From the NCBI GenBank assembly GCA_965228545.1, contig OZ245822.1, positions 806,001 to 870,000 on the forward strand: 64,000 bases of DNA, in the 5' to 3' direction. Shown here piece by piece: positions 34,913 through 44,074 of the stretch (the first letter of the stretch is position 1; each line of letters starts with the position of its first letter). The translations under genes were made by a program, and so were the position numbers. The notes beneath the pieces were generated by a model. That model searched no databases. It saw only the letters and a list, made by a program, of their open reading frames with translations, and was not told the origin of the DNA. This stretch comes from HXMU1420-13 sp965228545 (GTDB taxonomy: Bacteria; Bacteroidota; Rhodothermia; Balneolales; Balneolaceae).

Positions 34913-36085
34913 GTGGATAAGAATACTGATAAACACCAATTTATCCGCGATGCGCTAGAATTACGGGAACAACAAAATCTGCTAAGAACATTACATCCTC
35001 TAGAACCTGCATTAAATGGTATGCAGGTTTATAAAGATGGAGTTCCATTAATTAACTTCTCATCGAACGATTATTTGGGGCTTTCTAAGCATCCGAAAGT
35101 TATTGACCGGGCTGAAGCATATCTAAAGAAGTATGGTGCCGGATCGGGAGCGAGTAGGTTGGTTACGGGCACACTTACTATTCATGAGGCACTAGAAGAA
35201 AAGCTTGCAACTACCTTTGGCACCGAAGCAGCTTTATTATTTAACTCGGGTTTTCAGGCTAATACTTCCATTATTCCGGCTCTGGTTGATCGCAATTCAT
35301 GTATTTTTATTGATAAAAAGTGCCATAACAGCCTTATTCAAGGTTCAATTTTGAGTAGGGCAACCATAAAACGATTTAAGCACAACGATTTAGAACACCT
35401 CACTGAGTTACTAAATCAATCGGAAAATGGAAAGTACAATCGACGTCTAATTGTCTCCGAAACAGTGTTTAGCATGGATGGGGATCGAAGTCCGGTAGCA
35501 GATCTTGCAAGATTAGCAGCAGAGTTTAATGCGCTTTTTTATTCTGATGATGCTCATGCATTGGGCGTATTGGGTGAAAAGGGGCTCGGATTAAATTATC
35601 AGCAAACCGGAATTGATATTTCGCTGGGAACCTTTGGTAAAGCCTTTGGAAGTTTCGGTGCCTTTGCAGCTTGTTCACAGGAAATGAAAGAATTTTTAGT
35701 TAATCATTCGGGTGGATTCATCTATACAACCGCTTTACCTCCGTCGGTGATTGGAGCCCTCGATGCAGCTCTTGATTTGATCCCGGAAATGGAAGAAGAA
35801 CGGAAAAAACTGATCGACACCATAACCTATTTTAAAGCAGAGCTCGCACAATTAGGTTTCGAAACAGGGAACTCCAATTCGCAAATAATTCCTGTAATTA
35901 TCGGTGATGAAAAGAAAACAATTGAATTATCAAATCATCTGTACAACAATGGTTTATGGGTTTCAGCTATACGTCCGCCTACGGTAGAAAAGGGTGCTTC
36001 ACGAATTCGTATTACCTTCACTTCGAAGCACACAGAAAATGACATAGAAAAGTTGATTGCCGCTTTAAAAAACTGGAAACGATGA
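34913..36085 (+). CDS. bioF: 8-amino-7-oxononanoate synthase
   Basis: It condenses pimeloyl-ACP with alanine, the first step of the biotin ring assembly. The 390-residue PLP enzyme has NFSSNDYLGLSKHP at about 46-59, GSGASRLVTGTLTIHEALE, YSDDAHALGVLG for the cofactor Asp/His, and the PLP Lys in GTFGKAFGSFG. The start is GTG at 34913. Its stop overlaps the next gene as ATGA. Confidence 0.92.
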   Translation: MDKNTDKHQFIRDALELREQQNLLRTLHPLEPALNGMQVYKDGVPLINFSSNDYLGLSKHPKVIDRAEAYLKKYGAGSGASRLVTGTLTIHEALEEKLATTFGTEAALLFNSGFQANTSIIPALVDRNSCIFIDKKCHNSLIQGSILSRATIKRFKHNDLEHLTELLNQSENGKYNRRLIVSETVFSMDGDRSPVADLARLAAEFNALFYSDDAHALGVLGEKGLGLNYQQTGIDISLGTFGKAFGSFGAFAACSQEMKEFLVNHSGGFIYTTALPPSVIGALDAALDLIPEMEEERKKLIDTITYFKAELAQLGFETGNSNSQIIPVIIGDEKKTIELSNHLYNNGLWVSAIRPPTVEKGASRIRITFTSKHTENDIEKLIAALKNWKR

Positions 36086-36771
36086 TCGAAATTTTAGCCT
36101 ATCATGGTTGGGGATTTGATGCTTCTTTTTGGGATAAGTTGAAGGAAAATCTCCCTGAATCATTCACCTTTAAAGCAGCAAATAGAGGCTATTTTGGGGA
36201 AGAATATCTACCAACATTTAGTGAAAATGCCGATCAAAAAGTACTCTTTACTCATTCTTTCGGTGTGCATTGGGTGGATGAGGAATTAGTTAATCAAGCA
36301 GATTATGTGGTTTTTTTCAGTACATTCGATCAGTTTATTTCCGGGTACTCTGATCAGGAAAAAAGAGAAAGAAAGGTGCTTCATCGAATGATTACGCAAT
36401 TCAAAAGAGATCCGAATGAAGTCTTGAAGAACTTTTATGCAGGTTGTTTTCATCCCTTTGAAAAGTCATTTTTTGTGCCGAATGAAATGAATGAACAGCT
36501 TTTGAGCAATGATCTTGAATTGCTGAAAGATTGCTCATTAGATTGGAGCACCATTCCCACCAATGTAATTGGTATTTGCGGAGCTGAAGACCAAATTGTG
36601 CCTAATCAACGAACAAGTGCCTTTCTCAATCAATTAGGGGGAGATTCTTATAAAGTAATCGAAAATTCCGGGCATGCCTTAGCAGTTACAAATTCTTTGG
36701 AATGCTGGTCGTTTCTAAATCGTGTAGTTCCTATTTTTAAGGAGTATGCAGAAAGAAATGAATCTGAGTAA
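36082..36771 (+). CDS. BioH-like alpha/beta-hydrolase (pimeloyl-ACP methyl ester esterase)
   Basis: A 229-residue alpha/beta-hydrolase. The oxyanion-hole stretch is YHGWGFDASFW, the nucleophile elbow is THSFG (Ser in the G-x-S-x-G position, with Thr in place of the first Gly), the acid is in GAEDQIVPN and the catalytic His in ENSGHAL. Sitting between bioF and bioC, it fits the role of BioH or an analogue (BioG, BioV), which demethylates pimeloyl-ACP methyl ester to free it for BioF. The exact subfamily cannot be fixed by eye. Confidence 0.8.
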   Translation: MIEILAYHGWGFDASFWDKLKENLPESFTFKAANRGYFGEEYLPTFSENADQKVLFTHSFGVHWVDEELVNQADYVVFFSTFDQFISGYSDQEKRERKVLHRMITQFKRDPNEVLKNFYAGCFHPFEKSFFVPNEMNEQLLSNDLELLKDCSLDWSTIPTNVIGICGAEDQIVPNQRTSAFLNQLGGDSYKVIENSGHALAVTNSLECWSFLNRVVPIFKEYAERNESE

Positions 36772-37534
36772 TAACATAGCCCGTTCATTCGGGAGATCGG
36801 CTCAAAACTATCATCAAAAAGCGGAAATTCAACGTAAAGTTGCGAACGGACTCGTAGCTTCATTACGACCCTGGAAGGGTATTTTGCCGGAAGGCCCGAT
36901 ACTTGAGGTTGGATGTGGTACCGGATTTTTAACCGGAGCAATGATAAATGAGTTTCCCAATCGAACATTTACAATAACGGATGCATCACCGGATATGGTG
37001 AATTTTGCCAAAGAGCAGTTAGGGGAGGCTTCCACCAGAAGATTTGAAGTTTTGAACGTGGATACTATCTCATCTTCTGAGCCCAAATATGCGTGTATTG
37101 TTAGTAATTTTGCTGCCCAGTGGTTTGGTGATACCGCAATCGGACTGGAGAAACTCGGGGAGATGCTTCTACCGGGCGGACTACTATTAGTTGCTTTTCC
37201 GGGTAATCACAGTTTTGCAGAATGGTACGAGTGTTGCTTGGAACTCGGTTTACCTTTCACTGCAAATCCTCTTCCGGATGTTGAAGAAGTGGTAGTGAAA
37301 TTATCAATGGGACCATTTCAAATTGATTATTATGAAAACGATCTGTTCCAAACTTTTGATCATGCCTTAGATTTTTTTAAGCACATAAAAGAAATTGGAG
37401 CGGGAGAAAATTTAACTGGTAAATCACTCACGCCAAAACAATTACGGTTATTATCTAGGCATTGGGATAAGAAGGTAAGCCCCGTAAAAGTGAAATGGCA
37501 TGTAGTGTATCTTGCCGCTAAAAAGGATGGGTAA
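36746..37534 (+). CDS. bioC: Malonyl-ACP O-methyltransferase
   Basis: It methylates malonyl-ACP to disguise it for fatty-acid elongation to pimeloyl-ACP. The 262-residue SAM methyltransferase has the BioC N-terminus IARSFGRSAQNYHQKAEIQ, motif I ILEVGCGTGFLTGAM and the family's SNFAAQWF (motif IV region). It overlaps the BioH-like gene by 26 bases; the ATG at 36758 is an alternative start that reduces the overlap. The bioD ATG overlaps its stop. Confidence 0.93.
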   Translation: MQKEMNLSNNIARSFGRSAQNYHQKAEIQRKVANGLVASLRPWKGILPEGPILEVGCGTGFLTGAMINEFPNRTFTITDASPDMVNFAKEQLGEASTRRFEVLNVDTISSSEPKYACIVSNFAAQWFGDTAIGLEKLGEMLLPGGLLLVAFPGNHSFAEWYECCLELGLPFTANPLPDVEEVVVKLSMGPFQIDYYENDLFQTFDHALDFFKHIKEIGAGENLTGKSLTPKQLRLLSRHWDKKVSPVKVKWHVVYLAAKKDG

Positions 37535-38163
37535 TGATCGAAATTCCTAAACAGTTTTTTATTACCGGAACCGATACAGAAATTGGCAAAACGGTAGTCT
37601 CTTCAATGTTCATGTCGGCTTTGGATGCAACTTATTGGAAGCCAATTCAATCCGGACTTGAAGAAGAAACCGACTCACAGTTTGTTCAACGAATTTCAGA
37701 AGCTGAAAATGAGCGAATTATCCCCGAGCGATGGGTTTTAAACGCACCAATGAGTCCACATGCATCCGCAGAAATTGATGGAGTTTCAATCACATTGGAT
37801 GATTTTGAATTGCCTGAATATCAAACCCGGCACTTAATTGTTGAAGGAGCCGGTGGATTGATTGTTCCGATCAATTGGGAACACACCATGTTGGATATCA
37901 TCGAAAAATTAGCGTTACCGGTTTTATTAGTAGCTCGATCTGGTTTAGGAACGTTGAATCATACGTTATTATCGTTAAAAGCACTTCAGGATCGAGGAAT
38001 TCGTGTTTTCGCTATTATGATGAGCGGTCCATACCACGACAGCAACCGGGAAACACTCCGAAGATTAAGTGATTTGCCGGTATACGAACTCGGTCAGCTT
38101 TCCAGAATTGATAAAAAATCATTGCAAGTGGCGTTTAGTCAATTAGTTAGTTTGGAGGCATAA
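37534..38163 (+). CDS. bioD: Dethiobiotin synthetase
   Basis: It closes the ureido ring with CO2 and ATP. The 209-residue P-loop protein has FFITGTDTEIGKTVV (about 8-22) and the metal/phosphate motif LIVEGAGGLIVPI (about 108-120). The start ATG overlaps the bioC stop by one base (TAATG), and bioA follows 10 bases after the stop. bioB is not in the window. Confidence 0.93.
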   Translation: MIEIPKQFFITGTDTEIGKTVVSSMFMSALDATYWKPIQSGLEEETDSQFVQRISEAENERIIPERWVLNAPMSPHASAEIDGVSITLDDFELPEYQTRHLIVEGAGGLIVPINWEHTMLDIIEKLALPVLLVARSGLGTLNHTLLSLKALQDRGIRVFAIMMSGPYHDSNRETLRRLSDLPVYELGQLSRIDKKSLQVAFSQLVSLEA

Positions 38164-38173
38164 ATCAGTTAGC

Positions 38174-39451
38174 ATGCACAAGAATATCTGGCAACCATTT
38201 ACCATTTTGAAAGGAAGTCCAGAACCCCAGAAGGTGAAATCGGGTAAGGGAGCATATCTCACCTTAGAAGATGGCAGAGAAGTGTTGGATTGTATTTCGA
38301 GCTGGTGGGTGAATTTGCACGGACATGCACATCCTGACATCGCAAAAGCAGTTTATGAACAAGCTCAAAAATTAGAGCATGTGATTTTTGCTGGATTTAC
38401 CCACGATCCTGCGGAGCAACTCGCTGAAAAAATCACTTCTAAGCTTCCCAAAAGTTTAAATCGGGTTTTCTATTCAGATAATGGCTCAACGGCCGTGGAG
38501 GTGGCGTTGAAGGTTTCCTATCAGTATTGGCAGAACGTAGGCGAGAACCGAACAACCTTTATTTGTTTTGATGGAGCTTATCATGGCGATACACTTGGTG
38601 CCATGTCGGTTGGGGAGCGAAACAACTTTTTTGCTGACACTTTTAACGATCTGCTTTTTGATGTGGAAGTAATTCCATTTCCCGATACGTGGATTGGAGA
38701 TCCTGATCGTGCTAGGAAAGAAGATGCAGTCATCGAGCATTTGGAGAATTTGTTGGATGAACATCCCGAGAAATACGCCGGCATTGTAATGGAGCCGTTG
38801 ATTCAGGGCGCAGGAGGGATGCGCATGTGCAGCGAAGAATTTATGCAAAAACTGCATTGGGTAAATCGACAGTTTGATGTGCTTTTAATTTTGGATGAGG
38901 TAATGACCGGCTTTGGCAGAACCGGAGATTACTTTGCTTGTCTTAAAGCCCAGGTAGAACCTGATATAATCTGTTTGAGTAAAGGAATTACAGGTGGATT
39001 TAGTCCTTTGGCTGCAACTGTTTGTAGCGATCATATTTACAATACTTTTAACACTGATGATCCTGTTAAAACCTTTTGGCATGCGCATAGTTATACCGGT
39101 AATCCGATTGGGTGTGCTGCCGGAATTGCTTCGTGGGATTTGTTGATCGAAAATGAGCATCGCTTCAAACAAATGGAGCAGATTCATTTAAAAAATATCG
39201 AGAGGATTGCTGATTATCCTAAATTGAAAAATCCACGGGTAAAAGGAACCATCGCAGCCGTAGATATAGTAAATGATGAGGCTGATGGGTATTATAATTC
39301 AATCGCCAATCACATCAAGAAAAATTGCCTCGATCTTGGATATTTATTTCGTCCGCTAGGCAATGCTTTTTATTTGATGCCGCCTTATTGCGTTACAGAA
39401 GCAGAGATTGACGGGATGTATGATGCGTTGTTGGAATTGATTGACGAGTGA
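38174..39451 (+). CDS. bioA: Adenosylmethionine-8-amino-7-oxononanoate aminotransferase
   Basis: It transfers the SAM amino group to KAPA, giving DAPA. The 425-residue PLP aminotransferase shows SSWWVNLHGHAHPDIA, NGSTAVEVALK, ICFDGAYHGDTLGAMS, LILDEVMTGFGRTG and the PLP Lys in CLSKGITGGFSPL. It ends the run that began at trpE; no intrinsic terminator follows. Confidence 0.95.
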   Translation: MHKNIWQPFTILKGSPEPQKVKSGKGAYLTLEDGREVLDCISSWWVNLHGHAHPDIAKAVYEQAQKLEHVIFAGFTHDPAEQLAEKITSKLPKSLNRVFYSDNGSTAVEVALKVSYQYWQNVGENRTTFICFDGAYHGDTLGAMSVGERNNFFADTFNDLLFDVEVIPFPDTWIGDPDRARKEDAVIEHLENLLDEHPEKYAGIVMEPLIQGAGGMRMCSEEFMQKLHWVNRQFDVLLILDEVMTGFGRTGDYFACLKAQVEPDIICLSKGITGGFSPLAATVCSDHIYNTFNTDDPVKTFWHAHSYTGNPIGCAAGIASWDLLIENEHRFKQMEQIHLKNIERIADYPKLKNPRVKGTIAAVDIVNDEADGYYNSIANHIKKNCLDLGYLFRPLGNAFYLMPPYCVTEAEIDGMYDALLELIDE

Positions 39452-39501
39452 ATTTCAGTAATACATTTTTAAACAAACACCAATTATTCAAAGCCTAGCC
39501 T

Positions 39502-39535
39502 CATTTCGCTAAAAGCTGGGTGATGGAGAAGCTTA
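39502..39535 (+). repeat. Intergenic repeat, copy A
   Basis: A stretch of about 31 bases (CATTTCGCT...GGGTGATGGA...GCTT) matches a second copy at 44075-44105 at roughly 27 positions. Both copies lie in gene-free DNA. It looks like a small dispersed intergenic repeat. Confidence 0.6.
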
Positions 39536-39603
39536 ATCAAAGTTCTCAATTATTGAAAAAAGTGGAGTCAATTCTTGAATTGAACCTATAAGCATATTAT
39601 AAA

Positions 39604-39625
39604 ATGAATGGTTTTAACCATTCAT
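39604..39625. repeat. Perfect palindrome, copy 1
   Basis: The 10-bp arms (ATGAATGGTT/AACCATTCAT) flank two bases, with no T-run. A nearly identical palindrome lies 130 bases away at 39734-39755. Operator, mRNA hairpin or repeat element are all possible. Confidence 0.65.
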
Positions 39626-39725
39626 AAAATGTGTTGAAGTGAACTAAAATGTTCAAGCACCATTTGTTTTTACTATCATCTTTAAGGCGGGTGAGCTTGT
39701 CGAACCCCCGTTGAAATGTTGCCAA

Positions 39726-40106
39726 TTATTCTCTTGAACGGTTATAACCATTCAACTTCCCGCCAATCCAACCTAAATGAGTGTGTTTGAAATCATCCGA
39801 GTGTTTGAGTCCGTATCCGAATAATCGATCCATTGCTGCATGACCAAAAAGGATGACTCCAAAGAGCGAAAGTATATCAGAATTAAAGTGAACTCCTAGT
39901 AAAAAAACGATGACAGCCAATCCCTTATGGTGAAATAGATTATAAATAATCGCACCAAATTTTGTGTTTATAGCATATCCAAACATTCCTATATCAGGAC
40001 CAATAAACAGAATTAGGTACCACCACCAATCAGCTTCTACTATAACCAAAAAGATTATAGCCGCCAGTAGCTGAGCCGATTCTTCAAGTTTAAGGAGTAT
40101 TTTCAT
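39726..40106 (-). CDS. DUF4260 family membrane protein
   Basis: A 126-residue protein with about four hydrophobic helices and the DUF4260 elements WWYLILFIGPDIGMFGY, YNLFHHKG and FGHAAMDRLFGYGLK...HTHLGWIGG. The function is unknown. The conserved His pairs near the C-terminus could bind metal. Its ATG overlaps the stop of the epimerase gene by one base. The last codons fall within copy 2 of the palindrome (39734-39755). Confidence 0.88.
   Translation of the reverse strand: MKILLKLEESAQLLAAIIFLVIVEADWWWYLILFIGPDIGMFGYAINTKFGAIIYNLFHHKGLAVIVFLLGVHFNSDILSLFGVILFGHAAMDRLFGYGLKHSDDFKHTHLGWIGGKLNGYNRSRE
39734..39755. repeat. Near-perfect palindrome, copy 2
   Basis: The arms TTGAACGGTT/AACCATTCAA flank AT, with one mismatch. 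It shares 18 of 20 core positions with the palindrome at 39604-39625, but lies within the 3' end of the DUF4260 gene. Confidence 0.6.
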
Positions 40107-41095
40107 TATCCTAATTCTCCATAAGCGTTTAATATCCTATCCATCATAGCATTGGTTGATTCATTCACAATCATTCTATCTGCCTCGGCTTCAAACCAAG
40201 CAATGGTATCTTTTATGCCTTCTGAAAACGGGATGGTTGCGCAATAATCAGGGACAAAGCTCTTGATTTTCGAATTGTCAAAAATCCCGCAATGTGCTTT
40301 ATCGCCCCAGAGTCCGTCTTTTTCACCGGGCGCGATTTTGTCAATAAAATCGGTTGCAATATGAACGGCATTTAGCTCAGCGCCGGCTGCATCAGCTACA
40401 CATTGATAAATTTGATTCCATGTTAACCATTCATCGCTTGTAATATGGAAAGCATGACCAATGGCACGGTGGTTGCCTAGCAATCCGTTAAATCCTTTCG
40501 CAAAGTCTTTTGAGTGGGTGATGGTCCACAAACTGGTTCCATCACCTTGAATGATGACTTTTTGGTCTTTTCTCATACGATCGACTACGGTGAATTCTGT
40601 CCAGCCGCCAATCGTTACCGGAATTACGGTTTCATAAGTATGGGAAGGACGCACAATGGTGATCGGGAAATCAAAATCACGATATGCACTCATCAAGGCA
40701 TCTTCGCAAACGATCTTATTGCGAGAGTATTCCCAAAATGGATTGTACAACGGGGTTGATTCCGTGATGATCGGAAAAGTAGGCGGTTTTTGGTAGGCAG
40801 AAGCAGTTGAAATGAAGATGTATTGCTTAGTTTTGCCGCGAAAGAATTCCAAATCATTCTGAATATGATCTGGAGTAAATGCAATCCAGTTTACCACTAC
40901 ATCCCATTCATGATCTTTTAATGCGGACTTAGTTTGCTCAGTATCATAAATATCGGCGGTAATAGTTTTGGTACCCGGTATATCAACTTTTCTGTTTCCA
41001 CGATTCAACAGGTATAAATCGATTCCTTGTTCAACAGCTAACTTACTGCTTGCAGTGCTGATGTTACCTGTTCCGCCGATGTATAAAACTTTCAT
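40106..41095 (-). CDS. NAD-dependent epimerase/dehydratase (extended SDR)
   Basis: A 329-residue protein. The N-terminal Rossmann motif is YIGGTGNISTASSKLA, a variant of the GxxGxxG pattern, followed by LLNRGNRK. The active-site region has ISTASAYQKPP, and later YSRNKIVCED supplies the YxxxK pair. The substrate is probably a nucleotide sugar or similar but is not fixed. It lies two bases after the RNase D gene and overlaps the DUF4260 gene by one base. Confidence 0.85.
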   Translation of the reverse strand: MKVLYIGGTGNISTASSKLAVEQGIDLYLLNRGNRKVDIPGTKTITADIYDTEQTKSALKDHEWDVVVNWIAFTPDHIQNDLEFFRGKTKQYIFISTASAYQKPPTFPIITESTPLYNPFWEYSRNKIVCEDALMSAYRDFDFPITIVRPSHTYETVIPVTIGGWTEFTVVDRMRKDQKVIIQGDGTSLWTITHSKDFAKGFNGLLGNHRAIGHAFHITSDEWLTWNQIYQCVADAAGAELNAVHIATDFIDKIAPGEKDGLWGDKAHCGIFDNSKIKSFVPDYCATIPFSEGIKDTIAWFEAEADRMIVNESTNAMMDRILNAYGELG

Positions 41096-41097
41096 TG

Positions 41098-42282
41098 TTA
41101 ATCCCTTTTACTTGGTAGATATTGAGTGTAGTCCAGGTCCTTATTAATTGCTATATCCTTAATCAATTTTTCCTTGTAAGGCAGTAGATTACGCTTGTTA
41201 CCTTCCACTAATTCTTTAATCAAACGATTGTTTAGAATGAAGGTTTTTGTATGATCTCCATAAGCTTCTTTAATCCCTTTTTGGATAGGTTTAAAAAAAT
41301 GAAGCTTCGCTACTTTCAATTGATGCTCTAAGTCGCGATATCTTTCATATTCTTCTTTCGTGGGTTTTTTATAGGCTTTTTTTCGACGTGATAGTTCTAG
41401 AGCCTGAGCTTCTTGTAATGCAGAATCAATTTGTGCATGCAATTCATCTACAAACTCATTGTTTTTTGTGGAGTGATGATTGGAATTGATCGACATCCAG
41501 CTCCCGGCTTTTTTCGGATTTTTCGCGATATCTGTGATGGTTCTACGTTCCGAAATATGGTAGGGCGGACGATTAACCGATTCGGCATGACGATCTCTAA
41601 AATGCATCAACTTCGAAAATATGTGCCATTCCACTTCCGTCATGTCGCCTTTATATTTTTCTTTCAGAATCTCATTCTGATCGGCATCCTCATAATTCTG
41701 AGTTTCGAAATGATGCATTTCCTGATCAATCCAATCACTAACCCCACGTTCGTCAGCATGTTTAACAAATACATCATATAGATCAGGTAGATGGATTACA
41801 TCAAGTATCGCATAATTGATTTGCTCATCAGATAACGGTCGCCTGAACCAGTTGCTTTGCTGAGAAGCTTTAGAAAGTGTGATTCCCAATACATCCTGCA
41901 ACAATGTGGCCAACGAAGCCGGGGGATAATTCAGTAGCGCACTTACCATCTGCAGATCATATAAACCTCTCGGAAAACAACCCATCGAATGGAGTAATCG
42001 GATATCCTCACCAAAAGAAAACACAATTTTATTGATATCCGGATTCTCGAAAACTTCGAAAATGGGCTTTAAGTCCAGTTCAGCAATAACCGGGTCGATG
42101 AGATAAGTTTGAGTCCCATCAAAGATTTGAATCAGGCAAAGATTGAATCCATAGCGGAATCGGTTCTTGTCAAACTCCAGATCTACGGAGAGCTGTTTGG
42201 TGTTGTTTAATTGCGCGGCTGCTTGGTCTAAAGCAGTCTGATCATCAACGTATATATACGGTAGCTTTTTTTGTTCACTCAT
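41098..42282 (-). CDS. rnd: Ribonuclease D
   Basis: It trims the 3' ends of tRNA and other small RNAs. The 394-residue protein has a DEDDy exonuclease domain: SVDLEFDKNRF (Exo I), FGEDIRLLHSMG (Exo II) and YAILDVIHLPDLYD (Exo III) within the first 170 residues. An HRDC domain follows at about 205-290, and a second helical domain at about 310-390. It heads a three-gene minus run. Confidence 0.92.
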   Translation of the reverse strand: MSEQKKLPYIYVDDQTALDQAAAQLNNTKQLSVDLEFDKNRFRYGFNLCLIQIFDGTQTYLIDPVIAELDLKPIFEVFENPDINKIVFSFGEDIRLLHSMGCFPRGLYDLQMVSALLNYPPASLATLLQDVLGITLSKASQQSNWFRRPLSDEQINYAILDVIHLPDLYDVFVKHADERGVSDWIDQEMHHFETQNYEDADQNEILKEKYKGDMTEVEWHIFSKLMHFRDRHAESVNRPPYHISERRTITDIAKNPKKAGSWMSINSNHHSTKNNEFVDELHAQIDSALQEAQALELSRRKKAYKKPTKEEYERYRDLEHQLKVAKLHFFKPIQKGIKEAYGDHTKTFILNNRLIKELVEGNKRNLLPYKEKLIKDIAINKDLDYTQYLPSKRD

Positions 42283-42309
42283 GCGCGATGAGTATAAAGA
42301 GAATCATGC

Positions 42310-42807
42310 TTATTTGTGACCTTCTAAGGCAAATAAAAATCTGATACTGAAAGAATTGTAATTTTCAGCCAAAGTGTATAATACATCAACTCCAAAGCCA
42401 AATGGTTTGGCAGGGGTAATAAATGTTTCAGCTAAAAATGTTATACCTGGTCGAATTACGTTCTCAGAGGAATAGTTATATGAGTTAAAATTGATGATGC
42501 TAACTCCAGCTGCAAGAGAGATACGACCAATTCTATCAACACTAGAAATACCCTTTAAAGCATCAATTGAGCCAATGAACTTATCGTTTAACACGTTGCT
42601 TCTGCCCGTAAATCCAAAACTCCAATAGTTTGTTCTACCAAATTTTGAGCTTACTGAAACTGCATAATCTAACTCGCTATCGCTACCAATTGCTACTGTG
42701 AACCATCCCTTATCACAATTAGGTGTGCTAGACAATTCTCGACAATTCTGTTGGGCTAATACTAAGACTGGGTTAAGGCAAAAGAATATAATTAATAATA
42801 GCCGCAA
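42310..42807 (-). CDS. Secreted beta-rich hypothetical protein
   Basis: A 165-residue protein with a clear signal peptide (1-18, VLVLAQQ cleavage). The mature part has alternating strands and two Cys near its N-terminus. It has the look of a small outer-membrane or periplasmic beta-barrel (pattern WSFGFTGRSN, ISLAAGVSIINFNS, FGVDVLYTLAEN), but I do not recognise the family. It stands 27 bases before rnd. Confidence 0.65.
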   Translation of the reverse strand: MRLLLIIFFCLNPVLVLAQQNCRELSSTPNCDKGWFTVAIGSDSELDYAVSVSSKFGRTNYWSFGFTGRSNVLNDKFIGSIDALKGISSVDRIGRISLAAGVSIINFNSYNYSSENVIRPGITFLAETFITPAKPFGFGVDVLYTLAENYNSFSIRFLFALEGHK

Positions 42808-42936
42808 AATTTTTAGAAATATATTATTAATGGTTTATGAATTTCTGATAAAGTGTATTTAAGTCGGTTTGTATTAGCTATAAACAAATCTGCCTCATGA
42901 TTTGAATGGATGTGATAAATGAATTATTAACCCAAC

Positions 42937-43818
42937 TTATCGATGTTGATTATAGGTATTTGTCGGTAGAGTCTGTTTTATTTCTTTTATATAACGAGGA
43001 TCAGTTTCTAATTCTACGGCCATTAAAATTGACTCTAATTGATTTAAAGTTCGCATCCCCAAAACCGCACTTGAAACCGTTTGATTGGCGAGCACATATT
43101 GAATAGCCAACGAAAGTGGATTTCCTTTGTCCTGGAGTTTTGCTTGAAGTTTAGCAACTTGCGATTCAGTGTAATTCAAATACGATTTAGCGGGCTTATC
43201 TACCAATAATCCTTTGGCAAGTGTTCCTCTGGTTATCACCGAAATATCATGTGTATCCAGCAGTTCCAGCATTGCTTCTTCGGGTCGGCGATCCAGCAAA
43301 CTATACTGCATCATTACGGAGCTCATATTCGATTTTGAAACCCATTCTCTGATCACATTTGGGCGAATCGAGGAAATTCCATAGGCTCTGATTTTCCCTT
43401 GTTCCTTGAGCAAATCAAACGCTTCTATGGTTTCGTCGATCGGATCTTCAATGGTACCACCATGCAGCTGATAGAGGTCGATGTAATCGGTATTTAATCG
43501 GCGAAGAGAATCTTCTACTGCTTTGAGAATGTATGTTTTGGTAGGATTCCAATCCCAGCCGGAGCCGTCTTCCCGCCATTGGTTACCAACTTTGGTGGCA
43601 ATAATCACTTGATCTCTGACCGACTGAAGTGCTTTTCCAACTACTCGTTCATTATCGCCTTTGTCGTACAGATCGGCTGTATCGAAAAAATTAATGCCAT
43701 GATCTACAGCAGATCGAAGCAGGGATTCGGAATCTTTTGATGTTACATCCAGCGACATGCAACCAAAACTGATTTCAGATACCCAAAGGTCGGTAGTGCC
43801 TAATTGGCGTTTATTCAT
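42937..43818 (-). CDS. Aldo/keto reductase
   Basis: A 293-residue (alpha/beta)8 NADPH reductase. It has FGCMSLDV near the start, FFDTADLYDKGDNERVVGKAL (Asp, Tyr of the catalytic tetrad), VIIATKVG (Lys) and DLYQLHG (His), with SAVLGMRTLNQLE at the NADP site. It is of the broad-range type; the physiological substrate is unknown. Its ATG overlaps the stop of the Pmp3-type gene (TAATG). Confidence 0.92.
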   Translation of the reverse strand: MNKRQLGTTDLWVSEISFGCMSLDVTSKDSESLLRSAVDHGINFFDTADLYDKGDNERVVGKALQSVRDQVIIATKVGNQWREDGSGWDWNPTKTYILKAVEDSLRRLNTDYIDLYQLHGGTIEDPIDETIEAFDLLKEQGKIRAYGISSIRPNVIREWVSKSNMSSVMMQYSLLDRRPEEAMLELLDTHDISVITRGTLAKGLLVDKPAKSYLNYTESQVAKLQAKLQDKGNPLSLAIQYVLANQTVSSAVLGMRTLNQLESILMAVELETDPRYIKEIKQTLPTNTYNQHR

Positions 43819-43985
43819 TATTTGTCAGCTTTAGCAATAATCCAAACAGCGTGGATTAACCCAAGAATATAAAAGCCAAATATGGTGAGTAAAATATTGA
43901 TCCAAAAGGCACCTTTAATGCCAACGGTAAAGAAAACACCAAGGGGCGGAAGTAAAATGGTAAGAATGATTCTAAGAATGCTCAT
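43818..43985 (-). CDS. Pmp3/YqaE family small membrane protein
   Basis: I found a 55-residue frame that gene finders may skip for its length. It reads as two membrane helices with the family signature LTILLPPLGVFF at the start, a GIKGAFWINILLTIFG loop and second helix, and a C-terminal LGLIHAVWIIAK. Pmp3/YqaE proteins are small stress- and salt-related membrane proteins. The stop overlaps the start codon of the aldo/keto reductase, so they are a transcriptional pair. Confidence 0.88.
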   Translation of the reverse strand: MSILRIILTILLPPLGVFFTVGIKGAFWINILLTIFGFYILGLIHAVWIIAKADK

Positions 43986-44074
43986 GATAAAGTAGCTTTG
44001 ATTGGTATTGCGTGTGAAAGGTACGAGCTAAGGTAATTTGAGTTACAAGATAAGTTGTTTGATGAACCCATTCA

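Noticed and set aside
39683..39700. GAGCTTGTCGAAC-type stretch in the gap after bioA
   Set aside because: This short string is common in many bacterial repeats, and I see only one copy here with weak folding.
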